A DNA stretch of 64,000 nucleotides from Marsupella aquatica (lineage: Eukaryota; Marchantiophyta): contig OZ316895.1 of the NCBI GenBank assembly GCA_973895155.1, positions 24,924,001-24,988,000 on the forward strand, written 5' to 3'. The position numbers and the translations under genes were made by a program. The notes beneath the pieces are model-generated. The model did no database searches. It was not told the DNA's origin and saw only the letters and a program-made list of their open reading frames with translations. Positions 24,005-33,880 of the stretch are shown here, one piece after another (position 1 is the stretch's first letter; each line of letters starts with the position of its first letter).

Positions 24005-24190
24005 AAGTGTTGGCTTTTCTTTATCATCTTCCTTGTCCATCTTTTACAACTGACTGCCCAATGTGTCAGTCTGCCCTTGTTGTGGCTGTCTATACTCAGG
24101 GATCAAAGGTTCAAAGGTTTAGTGTTGATTTTCCCTTTTGTGTTGGATTTTCTTTATCATCTTTCTTGTCCATCTTTTACAACATGGTTG
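24005..24190. repeat. Direct duplication, ~135-bp period
   Basis: AGTGTTG(G)..TTTTC, TTTATCATCTTYCTTGTCC and ATCTTTTACAAC occur twice, at about 24006-24050 and 24120-24184. Confidence 0.65.
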
Positions 24191-24199
24191 TCTCTATCC

Positions 24200-25660
24200 C
24201 AACAAACAACTTCCCCGGCAACTCCCAACCCACAATGTCAACCCCCACCCACAACCAAACTCCAAACTCCTTCAACCTCCAACACATAACTCCCCAACTC
24301 CCTCAACCCCCAACATACAACTGTCTACCTACCCAACCCAAGACACAACTTCCAATCCTTGAACCCCCAACACCCAACTCTACAACAAATTAAATCCCCA
24401 ACTCACTCAACCCCCAACACACAACTCTCAACCTACCCAACCCAAGACACAACTTCCCCTTGAACCCACAACCCCTTAATCCCCAACACACAACTCCCAA
24501 CCCCCTCAGCCCCCCAACACTACACCAAATTTTGTAACTCCAAACTTTCTCAACTCCCAACATAAATCTCTCAACCTACCCAACCCAAGACACAACTCCC
24601 CAAATGAATCCCTCAACCCCCAACACCCAACTCTACAACAAATTAAATCCCTAACTCCAGACTTTCTCAACCCCCAACACATCTCCCCCAACCCATGCCA
24701 CAACCCACAACCAAACTCCCCAACTCACTCAACTCCCAACACACAACTCTCAACCTACCCAACCCAAGACACAACTTCCCCTTGAACCCACAACCCCTCA
24801 ATCCCCAACCCACGACTCCCCCAACCCACAATGTCAACCCCCACCCACAACCAAACTCCAAACTCCTTCAACCGGTAAACACATAACTCCCCAACTCCCT
24901 TAACCCCCAACATACAACTATCTATCTACCCAACCCAAGACACAACTTCCAATCCCTCAACCCCCAACACCCAACAATCCCCAACACCCCTCAATCCCCA
25001 ACACACAACTCCCAACCCCCTCACACCCCAACACAACACCAAATTTTGTAACTCCAAACTGTGTTAACTCCCAACACAAATCTCTCAACCTACCCAACCC
25101 AAGACACAACTCCCCAAATGAATCCCTCAACCCCCAACACCCAACTCTACAACAAATTAACTCCCTAACTCCAAACTTTCTCAACCCCCAACACATCTCC
25201 CCCAACCCATGCCACAACCCACATTTCCTAACCTAACCTACAACCAAACTCCCCAACTTACTCAACTCCCAACACAGAATTCTCAACCTACCCAACCCAA
25301 GACACAACTCCCCAAATGAATCCCTTAACCCCCAACACCCAACTCTACAACAAATTAACTCCCTAACTCCAGACTTTCTCAACCCCCAACACATCTCCCC
25401 CAACCCATGCCACAACCCAAATTTCCTAACCCAATCTGCAACCAAGCTCCCCAACATACAACTCTCAACCTACCCAACCCAAGACACAACTTCCCCTTGA
25501 ACCCACAACCCCTCAATCCCCAACACACAACTCCCAACCCCCTCAGCCCCAACACCACACCAAATTTTGTAACTCCAGTCTTTCTCAACTCCCAACATAA
25601 GACCCTAAACCCATGCCACAACCCACATTTCCTAACCCAATCTACAACCAAACATTGATG
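24200..25660. repeat. CA-rich satellite-like array, ~1.45 kb
   Basis: Made of shuffled words: CAACCCCCAACACACAACTC, CTACCCAACCCAAGACACAA and CCAAACTCC. There is a higher-order block of about 250-300 bp that recurs at least four times, anchored by CTCAACCTACCCAACCCAAG near 24428, 24750, 25084, 25275 and 25463. The minus strand is very G-rich. Glycine/leucine/cysteine/tryptophan-rich frames on the minus strand are composition artefacts. A GT-rich array of the same style and opposite orientation lies at 63275-63725. Confidence 0.8.
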
Positions 25661-26376
25661 TCCTTAGTTCAAGCATTTTGTCTTCATTAGATGGTAGAGT
25701 TGCCACATCACATTATACAGTGGTTGCCCACATGTATCGCATTACACAGTGGTTGCAGCTAGTCACTTTGCAAATGTCGGCGGCAAGTTGAACTGCGATA
25801 ATCTACCTTTGGGAATTGAACAGAATCATTCTACAAGCTTCCAAGCCCCATAATATTTTGTCAGGTAAATTAAATAAAAGTAATCTATTGGGACAAGCTT
25901 TAATTCATGAAGGACATAATTCCTTAAATTCTCTTAACAAATGCGAATATATGCATGGGATTATGATTTTGAATCTATATATGTATGCAAAATGCATTGG
26001 GCATGTAGCTGTCAGTTGTGCTCTGGGGGTTGACTGCATAGCTGGCCATGCAATGATTATCTATTTTTGTGCACACATTTATTAGCTTTACATTGATGTC
26101 TTCAGACTCCAAATCTTTACGGTTTTAGTTTATTACATTGCTCTGAATTTTTTACAGAGAACTGAACTCCAATAGACTACCTTGTAACATCATGATCAGA
26201 ACTCAAGCGCAAGCTCAATTATAACTATGCTTGAGAGTTCAGTAGCTTGGTAGATACTAGAGACAAAGAACACTTGCATGAGCTTCCTGTAATCTATTCC
26301 TGCGCTTCTTGTAATCTATTCCCGATAGTACATGGCGATTTATGGCACGAGCTTGTGACATTGATGTGTAGGATCG
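25661..26376. other. Upstream region of the recombinase-helicase gene
   Basis: No supported gene. A small direct repeat containing CTTGTAATCTATTCC occurs near 26285-26325, just upstream of the start codon at 26377. No clear TATA box was assigned. Confidence 0.35.
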
Positions 26377-29300
26377 ATGGAGACAACCATTTTTCCATGT
26401 AGTGCGTGTGAGCAGATTTTTCAATCAGCAAGAGCAAGAGATGCTCACAAACGTTTTGAGCACAGGATGACGTTCAAATTCAAGCATTGCGATGGCACTG
26501 TGGAGATCCTCCACAAGTCTGAAAATGGGATGTTCGCATGCCCCGATAATATGTGTTCTCAGTATTACACACGCGGCGATAGTCTTCGCCGACACTATGA
26601 CACAATCCATGTTAATCAAGTCGAAAGATTTGTTGATCCACACGACTTGGCGGTTAATGAAGGATTGTGCATTACACCAGATCATTCTGGTACACCAGAG
26701 ATCTTGAGAAGTGTTAATCTCTGCGTTGTTCGTCATGAGGAATTGGTTTTCCTTGTATGTATAGAGTGTCATTCGGTACTCATATACAATGAAAATATCA
26801 ATATCATTCATCATGTTCAAAAGCATCAACGGGAGAAATCAAGGTGTCATCGAATAGCATCAGACTACGACAGTCATCAACTATTGAGGAGCTTACAACA
26901 GTTCTCTTTTACAAGCATGGATGATACATCCATATTACCATATACAAGAGATCCACCAGCTGCATTGCTTTCTCCAGTACCAGGTGTTGTCATTCGACAC
27001 GGCTTTTCTTGCAAACAATGCATCTACTATTGTGGGGAGAAAAGGTCAATGTCCAATCATCGTTTGAGAAAACATCCTGAGTTGTCCTATGTCAATGTGA
27101 AGAGTGAATGCCAAGTTCAAATCCTCTCAGATCGTGTTATAGGCCTCAAATACTTCGGTGTTCAACATCACAATCTCAATCTCGATGGGGATGACTGTCA
27201 CTTGCAATCTAAAAGTTTGAGGGCTATAATCACAAAGGAGTTTGATGACCATTTTCAGTCTTTGCGGTTAGAACTTCTACCTCCAATTGCTGAGCTAACT
27301 CCATGGCTAGCACAGTCTAAATGGCATGAGCTTGCGGCCCAATTCATGCCAAAAGGGGTACCATTTTTGCAGGTGAAAGCACAGATGCTCCCACCACCAA
27401 AGCAGGGCAAATCTCCACTCTCATATGTCAGTCAAGTGGTGACTATCTACATGAACAATGTACAAGATTTGGTTCTTAAAGAGGTGGATTACAGATTGAG
27501 AAGACTAGTGGAGAAGACAAATATCAATGATGATGTTGCAGTGGGATTCAATCAATTGAACTCAAAATCATCAAGGAGTAGGTACTGTGATATAATCACA
27601 GAATTCATTCTCTGCTTGCTTCGATCATCTTCTAATGAGCTTAGTTCGGACATTCATGTTTTTCAAACAAACAGAGAAGAAATGGAAATTGCTCTTCAAA
27701 AATTCATGAGTCAACTCAATGAATTAGATGACAATTCTATTGACAATGTTGATTTAGCTGTTCTACATAATGTGTTGATTCATCTTTGGACTCCAAAGAT
27801 GCCTGCAACACTTGAAGCAGGAAGAGCAGCGAACTGTATTTTCACTCGGTTTCTTATTTTACATTCACTCATAAAAGTTGGCCACAGTCCAGAAGCAGAA
27901 GAGTATTCATTTCGGCATGTTCGTCATCTTACACAACCAATGGCGATACTCAAATATTGGGCTAGGGTGACCATTTTGATGCACCTTGCACAATGTTTTT
28001 GGCATAAAAACCCAAGCACCATTCTTAATGAAGAAGCTGATCGACTTCTTCAATATTTAAGTGACATAGCACTACCTACTCCATTTACTATTGTATCGCA
28101 ATCTCTGCGCTTGGCAAATAGGATTACTGCAGGGACTCCAGTATGGCCAAGACTAGTACCATTGAATGCCAATAATACAGCATGTCTAGTTGATGGTGAA
28201 TCTATTACAATCGACAATTTTCGAGATATGGTGCATGCTATTATTCAAGAAGCCCACTCAATTTTAAATTGTGATGTGCTTCTTGGTCTCCGAACAGATT
28301 GGGTTGACAAATTACTTAAGGAGAGTCGTGCTATTTACGACGATGTCAACAACACAGAAGTTGGGTACAACTTTGTCATAGATCCTCGCAACCGGATTCT
28401 TCAGCAACATGGCCTCGATCTACTAACACACTTGTTTGTTGATCCTAAGATTAGAGGACACTTTATTCTCGGGCGGACAGATCGAAATGATGTCATTTGG
28501 AATGATATCACACTTTATAAGTGGATGACTGCTTGCTCTGATTTACAAGAAAAATTGAATCTGCTTATACATTTCACTGCCGGTCTACCAGCAAGGGGCG
28601 AAGAGTACAACAGTTTCTTGATTCGCAACACAGCCACAAGCGAGAGGTCATTTTATTGGGCAACAGCAGGCCCAGATGATGATCCAACAACAAAATTGTT
28701 AGAGCATCATACAATAGCGCTCTTTCAAACCTATCATAAAGGTGCAAATACAGGTGCTCCAATGAAACCACTTATACGGTTTCTTCCAAGTTCTTTAAGA
28801 ACTCTGTTTCTGGTATACTTTTGTTTGGTGAGGCCTACACAATCTTATGTTGCACAGAAAATATGGGGAAAGGAGGTTGCCCGTAATTATGATGATTGTT
28901 GGTTCGTTGATATGGATAAAAAGCAAGATGCACATGATCTTTCCAAGAGCATACACAACAATTTCTTTAAGCGTTGTGGAGTCACATTCGGGCTTTCAGA
29001 ATACCGACACCTAGCAGCATTTTTTTCAGAAAAGATTCGAGACCAACGCACTCAAGATCTTGATGATATTGTAGATGTGGCAGGTGGACATACAACAGCT
29101 ACAATGGGACATCATTATGCTCAAAGTGTAAAAGATTTAAGAGCTATTGATGGACATCTCTTGAGAGCATTCCGAATATTTACAGATAAGTGGCATGCAT
29201 TGCTTAATCTTTCGGATAAGTCCCCAAGATTGATTCATCTGGATAGCTCAACAACAGGTTGCAGGGAAGTCACACTAGATCCTTTTCCAAGAACCACTAC

Positions 29301-30372
29301 TGTTCTACGTCCACGTCATGACATTGAGCTTGAAATTGATCATGTTCCAAGCAAGACAAGGGTTGTTTATTGCCCTGCCTATGGAGAACCATCAACATCA
29401 GTTGTGGGAGATGTTGATTCGGCACTGCACATCTGTCACGACACAAGTATAAGAGCTTCCATAGCTCTACACAAGTTGGGTCACAAAAGGTGGAGGTCAA
29501 CTGAACAAGCAATCTCTGTTGCTTTGGCTATTGAAAACACTGTGGATTTTGTAACTGTACTTCCCACTGGAACAGGAAAGTCATTGATTTTCATGGCCCC
29601 TTCCACATTGATGGACAAAACAGTGATTGTGGTAGTCCCATTCAAATCTCTCATATCGGGTCACTTATCTGAATGCAGAAAAGCAGGAATTGGTCACACT
29701 GTGTTCACAAGTGGATTTGCACTCGGGATAGGAGTAACACCTGCAATTGTTTTTGTATCTATCGAGACTGCAGCTGATTCAGATACATTTGGTGTCTTTG
29801 CAAACCACTTGCAAGCTACACAAAGATTGCATTCGATTGTTTTTGATGAGATTCATACACTACAGTGTCATTTCCGTCCAAAAATGAGAAATCTGATTTC
29901 TCTAATGAAAGTTCCTTGTCAAATTATAGGATTAACAGCGACATTACCACCCACACAACAATCTGATATCGAACTGACTTTGGGTTCAAGATTACATTGG
30001 GTTCGTTCTTCTACTGTTAGGCCAAACATCCGATACATGGTTGTGGAAGTGCCTGACATGGATGGAGAAATAGTTAGACAGCTTCAAGATTGGAAGAGAT
30101 CTAGCCTGGTTCATGACCGGGCCATTGTCTATTGCCTAACAAGAGATGAAGTCCAAGAGATGGCAAAGCTACTCGAAGCCAGGAACTTGTGCTGTACATT
30201 TTTGCATGCAGGATGTAGCACAGCAGACACCGTGAAAACCTTGAAGAAGTGGGAGTCGAAGGGTTGTGAAATCATGGTGGCAACTGGGGTCATTGGTTCT
30301 GGCTATAATTACAAGTCAATCAGACTTGTAATTCACAGAGGTAATTTCAGGTCCTTTGAGCAATTTCATTAG
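26377..30372 (+). CDS. Zinc finger-tyrosine recombinase-RecQ-like helicase fusion, main part
   Basis: A single 1,331-codon intronless frame. The N-terminus has C2H2-like fingers (C8, C11, H24, H29; C55, C60, H73, H78), then two more C-x2-C...H clusters near residues 125-155 and 210-230. This resembles the OrsD/DUF3505 module that precedes RecQ-type helicases in fungi. Residues about 690-950 look like a tyrosine recombinase: R740 in GLPARGEE, R877-H878 in EYRHLAAFF, then GGHTTATMGHHYAQ with H905 and candidate nucleophile Y914. From about residue 1040 there is an SF2 helicase: P-loop LPTGTGKS 1062-1069, DEIH 1157-1160 (DEAH in classical RecQ), motif III LTATLP 1186-1191, and VATGVIGSGYN (motif V-like) near 1310. 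The frame ends at TAG 30370-30372, and the following bases continue in phase as motif VI (ESGRAGRDG). The most likely role is DNA cutting/joining plus unwinding by a Crypton-like mobile element. That role is inference; the domain layout is seen. Confidence 0.8.
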   Translation: METTIFPCSACEQIFQSARARDAHKRFEHRMTFKFKHCDGTVEILHKSENGMFACPDNMCSQYYTRGDSLRRHYDTIHVNQVERFVDPHDLAVNEGLCITPDHSGTPEILRSVNLCVVRHEELVFLVCIECHSVLIYNENINIIHHVQKHQREKSRCHRIASDYDSHQLLRSLQQFSFTSMDDTSILPYTRDPPAALLSPVPGVVIRHGFSCKQCIYYCGEKRSMSNHRLRKHPELSYVNVKSECQVQILSDRVIGLKYFGVQHHNLNLDGDDCHLQSKSLRAIITKEFDDHFQSLRLELLPPIAELTPWLAQSKWHELAAQFMPKGVPFLQVKAQMLPPPKQGKSPLSYVSQVVTIYMNNVQDLVLKEVDYRLRRLVEKTNINDDVAVGFNQLNSKSSRSRYCDIITEFILCLLRSSSNELSSDIHVFQTNREEMEIALQKFMSQLNELDDNSIDNVDLAVLHNVLIHLWTPKMPATLEAGRAANCIFTRFLILHSLIKVGHSPEAEEYSFRHVRHLTQPMAILKYWARVTILMHLAQCFWHKNPSTILNEEADRLLQYLSDIALPTPFTIVSQSLRLANRITAGTPVWPRLVPLNANNTACLVDGESITIDNFRDMVHAIIQEAHSILNCDVLLGLRTDWVDKLLKESRAIYDDVNNTEVGYNFVIDPRNRILQQHGLDLLTHLFVDPKIRGHFILGRTDRNDVIWNDITLYKWMTACSDLQEKLNLLIHFTAGLPARGEEYNSFLIRNTATSERSFYWATAGPDDDPTTKLLEHHTIALFQTYHKGANTGAPMKPLIRFLPSSLRTLFLVYFCLVRPTQSYVAQKIWGKEVARNYDDCWFVDMDKKQDAHDLSKSIHNNFFKRCGVTFGLSEYRHLAAFFSEKIRDQRTQDLDDIVDVAGGHTTATMGHHYAQSVKDLRAIDGHLLRAFRIFTDKWHALLNLSDKSPRLIHLDSSTTGCREVTLDPFPRTTTVLRPRHDIELEIDHVPSKTRVVYCPAYGEPSTSVVGDVDSALHICHDTSIRASIALHKLGHKRWRSTEQAISVALAIENTVDFVTVLPTGTGKSLIFMAPSTLMDKTVIVVVPFKSLISGHLSECRKAGIGHTVFTSGFALGIGVTPAIVFVSIETAADSDTFGVFANHLQATQRLHSIVFDEIHTLQCHFRPKMRNLISLMKVPCQIIGLTATLPPTQQSDIELTLGSRLHWVRSSTVRPNIRYMVVEVPDMDGEIVRQLQDWKRSSLVHDRAIVYCLTRDEVQEMAKLLEARNLCCTFLHAGCSTADTVKTLKKWESKGCEIMVATGVIGSGYNYKSIRLVIHRGNFRSFEQFH

Positions 30373-31338
30373 GAATCTGGCCGAGCTGGGCGTGATGGTT
30401 TATTAGCAATAAGCACTGTTGTTTCTAACTCCAGCTACCGCAATGAGGCCTTGAGGATGGACTCCAACTTCAAGATTCCAAACAAATGGATTGAGGAGAC
30501 AAAAATGTGTCGTCGCTTTGCACTACATGCTAGCGTTGATGGTAAGCCACAGATGTGTTACCTCATCCCGGATGCAATTCCTTGTGACATATGCTCCCAA
30601 GCAGCAGACAATCAGGAACTACCAATGGAATATGAGGCCGAAGAATTATCACAAGCTAGGTCAGAAGTGGTTGAAATTGTATCTCAGGGGAGCATCTCCC
30701 AAAACATACAAGGAGGACAGAGTGTTAGGGTTACAGCACCAGGTGAAAGAACAACACCAGCATCATCACTCGGATCATCCCAAGGCAAAGGAACCACAAC
30801 CACGGTTGTGGCAAGAGCTCGACCAACACTCATCAAACAAAGAATTGACGAAGCCATGAATAAGATTTGTATCATCCGTAAATTTGCTGGGGATAGGAAA
30901 AAGTGCTTGATGTGTTGGAGTCCCCTCTCAAAGAGTGTTCCTCATGGTATTTTGCAATGTCCTTATGTACGGGGACGATGTGTGAAGTGTCTAGGAACAC
31001 ACAACCGTGCAAATTGCGATAACAAGTTTCCTTCTCGACCAGACACTTGTTTCAAGTGTCACTTCCCACACCAGCCTAGTGGGATGAGATTTCATGAAGG
31101 GCTGTATGGAGATCAGTGTGAAGATGAATCAGGAGAGAGATTGCGGCTTTTTGTGTGGAAGGCATGGCGATTTGATAACATACAGAGCGATTTATTCCGA
31201 GCAATTCCTGAAATCAAAGGGAAAAGTGACCAGGAGCTGTGTGAATGGGTTGTGTCTACAAGTCCTGAGGCTCTGGGCAACAATTTTATGCGTCTTGTAG
31301 CAACCATTGTGAGGATCAAGTATCCTGAATTTCGGTGA
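30373..31338 (+). pseudogene. C-terminal part of the recombinase-helicase gene after an in-frame TAG
   Basis: This is the same frame as the 26377 gene, continuing immediately past TAG 30370-30372. It opens with ESGRAGRDG, the arginine-finger motif VI of RecQ-like helicases. The next Met is at codon 30451. A low-complexity Ser/Thr/Gln linker follows. Then comes a compact Cys/His region, about 30900-31090: C-x2-C (CLMC), C-x6-C-x2-C (CPYVRGRCVKC), H-N-x3-C, and C-x2-C-x2-P-H (CFKCHFPH). This looks like a zinc-binding module, perhaps for nucleic acid binding. Without readthrough or repair of the stop, the upstream protein loses motif VI and would be expected to lack ATPase coupling. The uninterrupted state of the rest (no other stop in about 1,650 codons) argues that the stop is recent. 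Confidence 0.75.
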
Positions 31339-31791
31339 TCAATCAGAGAATTGAGAAGAATTCTTATAGAGGCCGGACAGTGTGGTAAATTACTTGGAAG
31401 ATTTCAAAAGTGAAGTTCAGGAGATGAAGGGTGAAATGAATATCAGACTACTTAGATGGAAGTATGGTGTTCGGTGGGAAAGTTTCAGGGGAGAGATCCA
31501 TACTTTAGCTTCGGTTTCTTAATGTAGATCACATTGGCATGCAGGTCAGCTCTCTCTAGCTGTTTGAAGTTTAAATAGGATATGCTTTGTTAGACCCAGA
31601 TTATTTCCTACTCCTATTTTGTGACTTAGGAGTCAGTTTGGGGCAAAGCTATTTCTTGTTAACTTTACGTGGGATGATCAAGTTGAGTAAAGTATTCAAA
31701 ATTCATCATGGTATTAGAGAGCTTGTTTCATGCATCTTGCCTTGGCAGGCCTGTGAAAACTAAATCACTGAGTTTATTTCTCTGCTCCGTT

Positions 31792-31807
31792 CCCCCCCCC
31801 CCCCCCC
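31792..31807. repeat. Homopolymer C16
   Basis: Sixteen consecutive C residues. The exact length may be an assembly or sequencing approximation. Confidence 0.8.
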
Positions 31808-31990
31808 TCTCGGTGCTTTGATGTGCAGTATTCATTCTCCACCCTAAACTTTGTCTTGTCCTTCTTCTCACTGGTCGAGGAGAGAGGCCCCAAGGGGGGC
31901 AGAAGTAGTCTTCAATCTTTGTTCCCACTTTTCAAAAAGGGTCCCAAATGGAGCTAGAGAGTGCAAGGGCTGACAGAGGTTGGGAATATA

Positions 31991-32024
31991 GAAGGGTTGT
32001 GAAATCATGGTGGCAACTGGGGTC
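31991..32024 (+). repeat. 34-bp exact copy of the helicase motif V region
   Basis: Identical to 30258-30291 in the upstream helicase frame, same orientation, and unrelated on both sides. Likely filler DNA or the stub of another copy. Confidence 0.8.
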
Positions 32025-32532
32025 TACATGCTAAGTTTTATGGTCTCAGACAGAGGGAGGGACCGACTAGAAGTCACAAATGTGGAAGTGGTGATTGTGA
32101 TACTTGCTGCCTAGCTAGACCTGTCAGCACAATCGAATGTTACAAGGGGCGAAGTGTGCTAGTGTGAGAGATATCAGGATTGAGAATGACTGGTTGTCTC
32201 ATTAGAGAATAGGTTTGTGTGGTGATCGATTTGTGGGATTCCGCAATCAATGAAGCTTCAGCTTTCTTCATCGTTGCTCTCTTACAATTGTGCACGCATG
32301 TGCATGACCTATATTGCAGTCCTGTTCTGACATCCCAAGTTGAACGAGCCAGAATTACTTCTTCACGGGTTAACGAGTTCACAGTAGTGGGGTTGCTGCA
32401 CTGTCTGGCTCCTTCCAATTAAGGATGTCAATGTATGTAACGGTAGAGGATCATCGTTAGGTGCCGGTACGTACGTGCTGCAGGTGCCAGAACTACTTGT
32501 AAGCAGACGACAATCTGTTTGCAGCCAGAAAA

Positions 32533-33880
32533 ATGGCAGATCATTCGAACGACCAGATGGCAGGAAGAGCAAAACTGCAAGCCAAGGACCATTATGTGTT
32601 GGGGAACGATACCCGTGTTCCAACTGACGTTCCTCCTGCTGCAGCAAAACATCCGTCATTGAGCCAGCGATTTGAGAATTCTCCCCTTGACCAGACCGTC
32701 GATATGCCTCTCGCAGACGAACAACCAGGGTGTGGATATTTGGGATCCTTGAAATTGCCATATACATGTCTTATGCGAAAGGTAAGTTCCTACTACCGGT
32801 TGCACACTGATAAATTTCATCTCTGTACTATGCTAGCTTGTTTTTGTAGTAGCATAGTTTCTCAAGATCTCTCATCTTTTTGGCAATTACCACATCTTGG
32901 AACCTCTTCCTCGCACATTAATCTTTTTTGGCTTGCATGCTGCATTGAAAGCACTCGCTCCGAACTTCTCGGTGAGGACTACTACAGGCTTTTTTAAAAG
33001 TTTCAAATGAATGTCATGGACCCCTCTACCCAGTCCTCACATAAGTCCTTGTAATTAATCCCGATTAATACTTGGGAGCTTGTGATACTGTCCGCAGTAT
33101 TGCTGTTGGGAAGCTAAATAACATTCCTTTGAAGCTTATACGAACGAAATGAATCTGAACGTAGACATCCTCAATGGGGTCAATGCAATAAGTGAGTGAA
33201 GACCACATCCCTTGAGGAGAACAATGCCAACGGCCAATCTCACCAGCTAACCAGGAGAAATCCTTGTATTGAAGCAGGTTGGAGCAGAAATCATTGCTAC
33301 TTTCATCCTGGTGTTCACTGATTGTGGATCTGCGGTAGTGGATGCGAAGCTCGATCAATGGAGCCGTGACGCATGTGGGCATGTCTTTATCTTTTGGGAT
33401 TGTTGTCATGAACATGATATATGCAGTGGGTCACATTTCAGGTGCACACTTGAATCCTTCGGTCACCGTTGCCTTTGCAACTGTGCGGCATTTTCCCTGG
33501 AAAGATGTGAGTGCTTTTGCCAGAATGCTTGCCTAGATAAGCAATCTTTCCATCAAGCATATTCTTTAGTGGAAGTTGGGTACGGGGTCGTAGAGGATCG
33601 AGATCAAGTCAAATCAACAACAGATGATGGATTGCACTAAACCCAGGGGTCAATTGCAATGCTGTACACCACAGGTGCCATTCTGCATTGGCGGTCAAAT
33701 AGCGGTTGGAATCTGTGCAGGGTATTGTCTCAGGCTATCTTCAGGGATCATGGGCATCTCGGGGCCATTCTACCCGCTGGTAAAGACAGGCAATCCTTCA
33801 TTCTGGAGATCATCACCGACTTCATCCTTAAGCCTGCTTTGTCTCAGCCGCAGTGCCCAGAGCAAGGGTCTATGATCTAG
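32533..33880 (+). pseudogene. NIP-type aquaporin pseudogene
   Basis: Exon 1 (32533-32781) encodes a hydrophilic N-terminus and ends at AAAG|GTAAGT. Exon 2 starts after CAG at 33278 and encodes VGAEIIATFILVF, the first NIP membrane helix, in perfect phase. After VVDAK near 33350 a one-base change shifts the frame to GAVTHVGMSLSFG...VGHISGAHLNPSVTVAFA...HFPW, containing the first pore motif as NPS instead of NPA. A third exon-like part begins after CAG near 33675 (VPFCIGGQIAVG). It shifts frame near 33755 to LPAGKDRQSFILEII and again near 33835 to FVSAAVPRA, matching the fourth and fifth helices of NIPs. The second NPA region and the last helix were not found. NIPs move small uncharged solutes such as metalloid acids. 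With three frame breaks this copy cannot make a channel. The family call rests on the helix and NPx signatures. Confidence 0.8.

Larger units (their letters stand above)
31339..32532. other. Intergenic, with a short helicase-derived patch
   Basis: No supported gene. Contains a C16 run (31792-31807) and a 34-bp exact copy of helicase sequence (31991-32024). Confidence 0.5.

Noticed and set aside
24500-25650. Minus-strand Gly/Leu/Trp/Cys-rich frames in the CA-rich array
   Set aside because: Open only because of repeat composition. Repeated words explain every residue pattern, and nothing resembles a known protein.
30370-30372. C-to-U RNA editing or selenocysteine-type recoding of the TAG
   Set aside because: Plant RNA editing is organellar and usually C to U, which would not remove a TAG. 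TAG is not a selenocysteine codon, and no recoding signal is visible.
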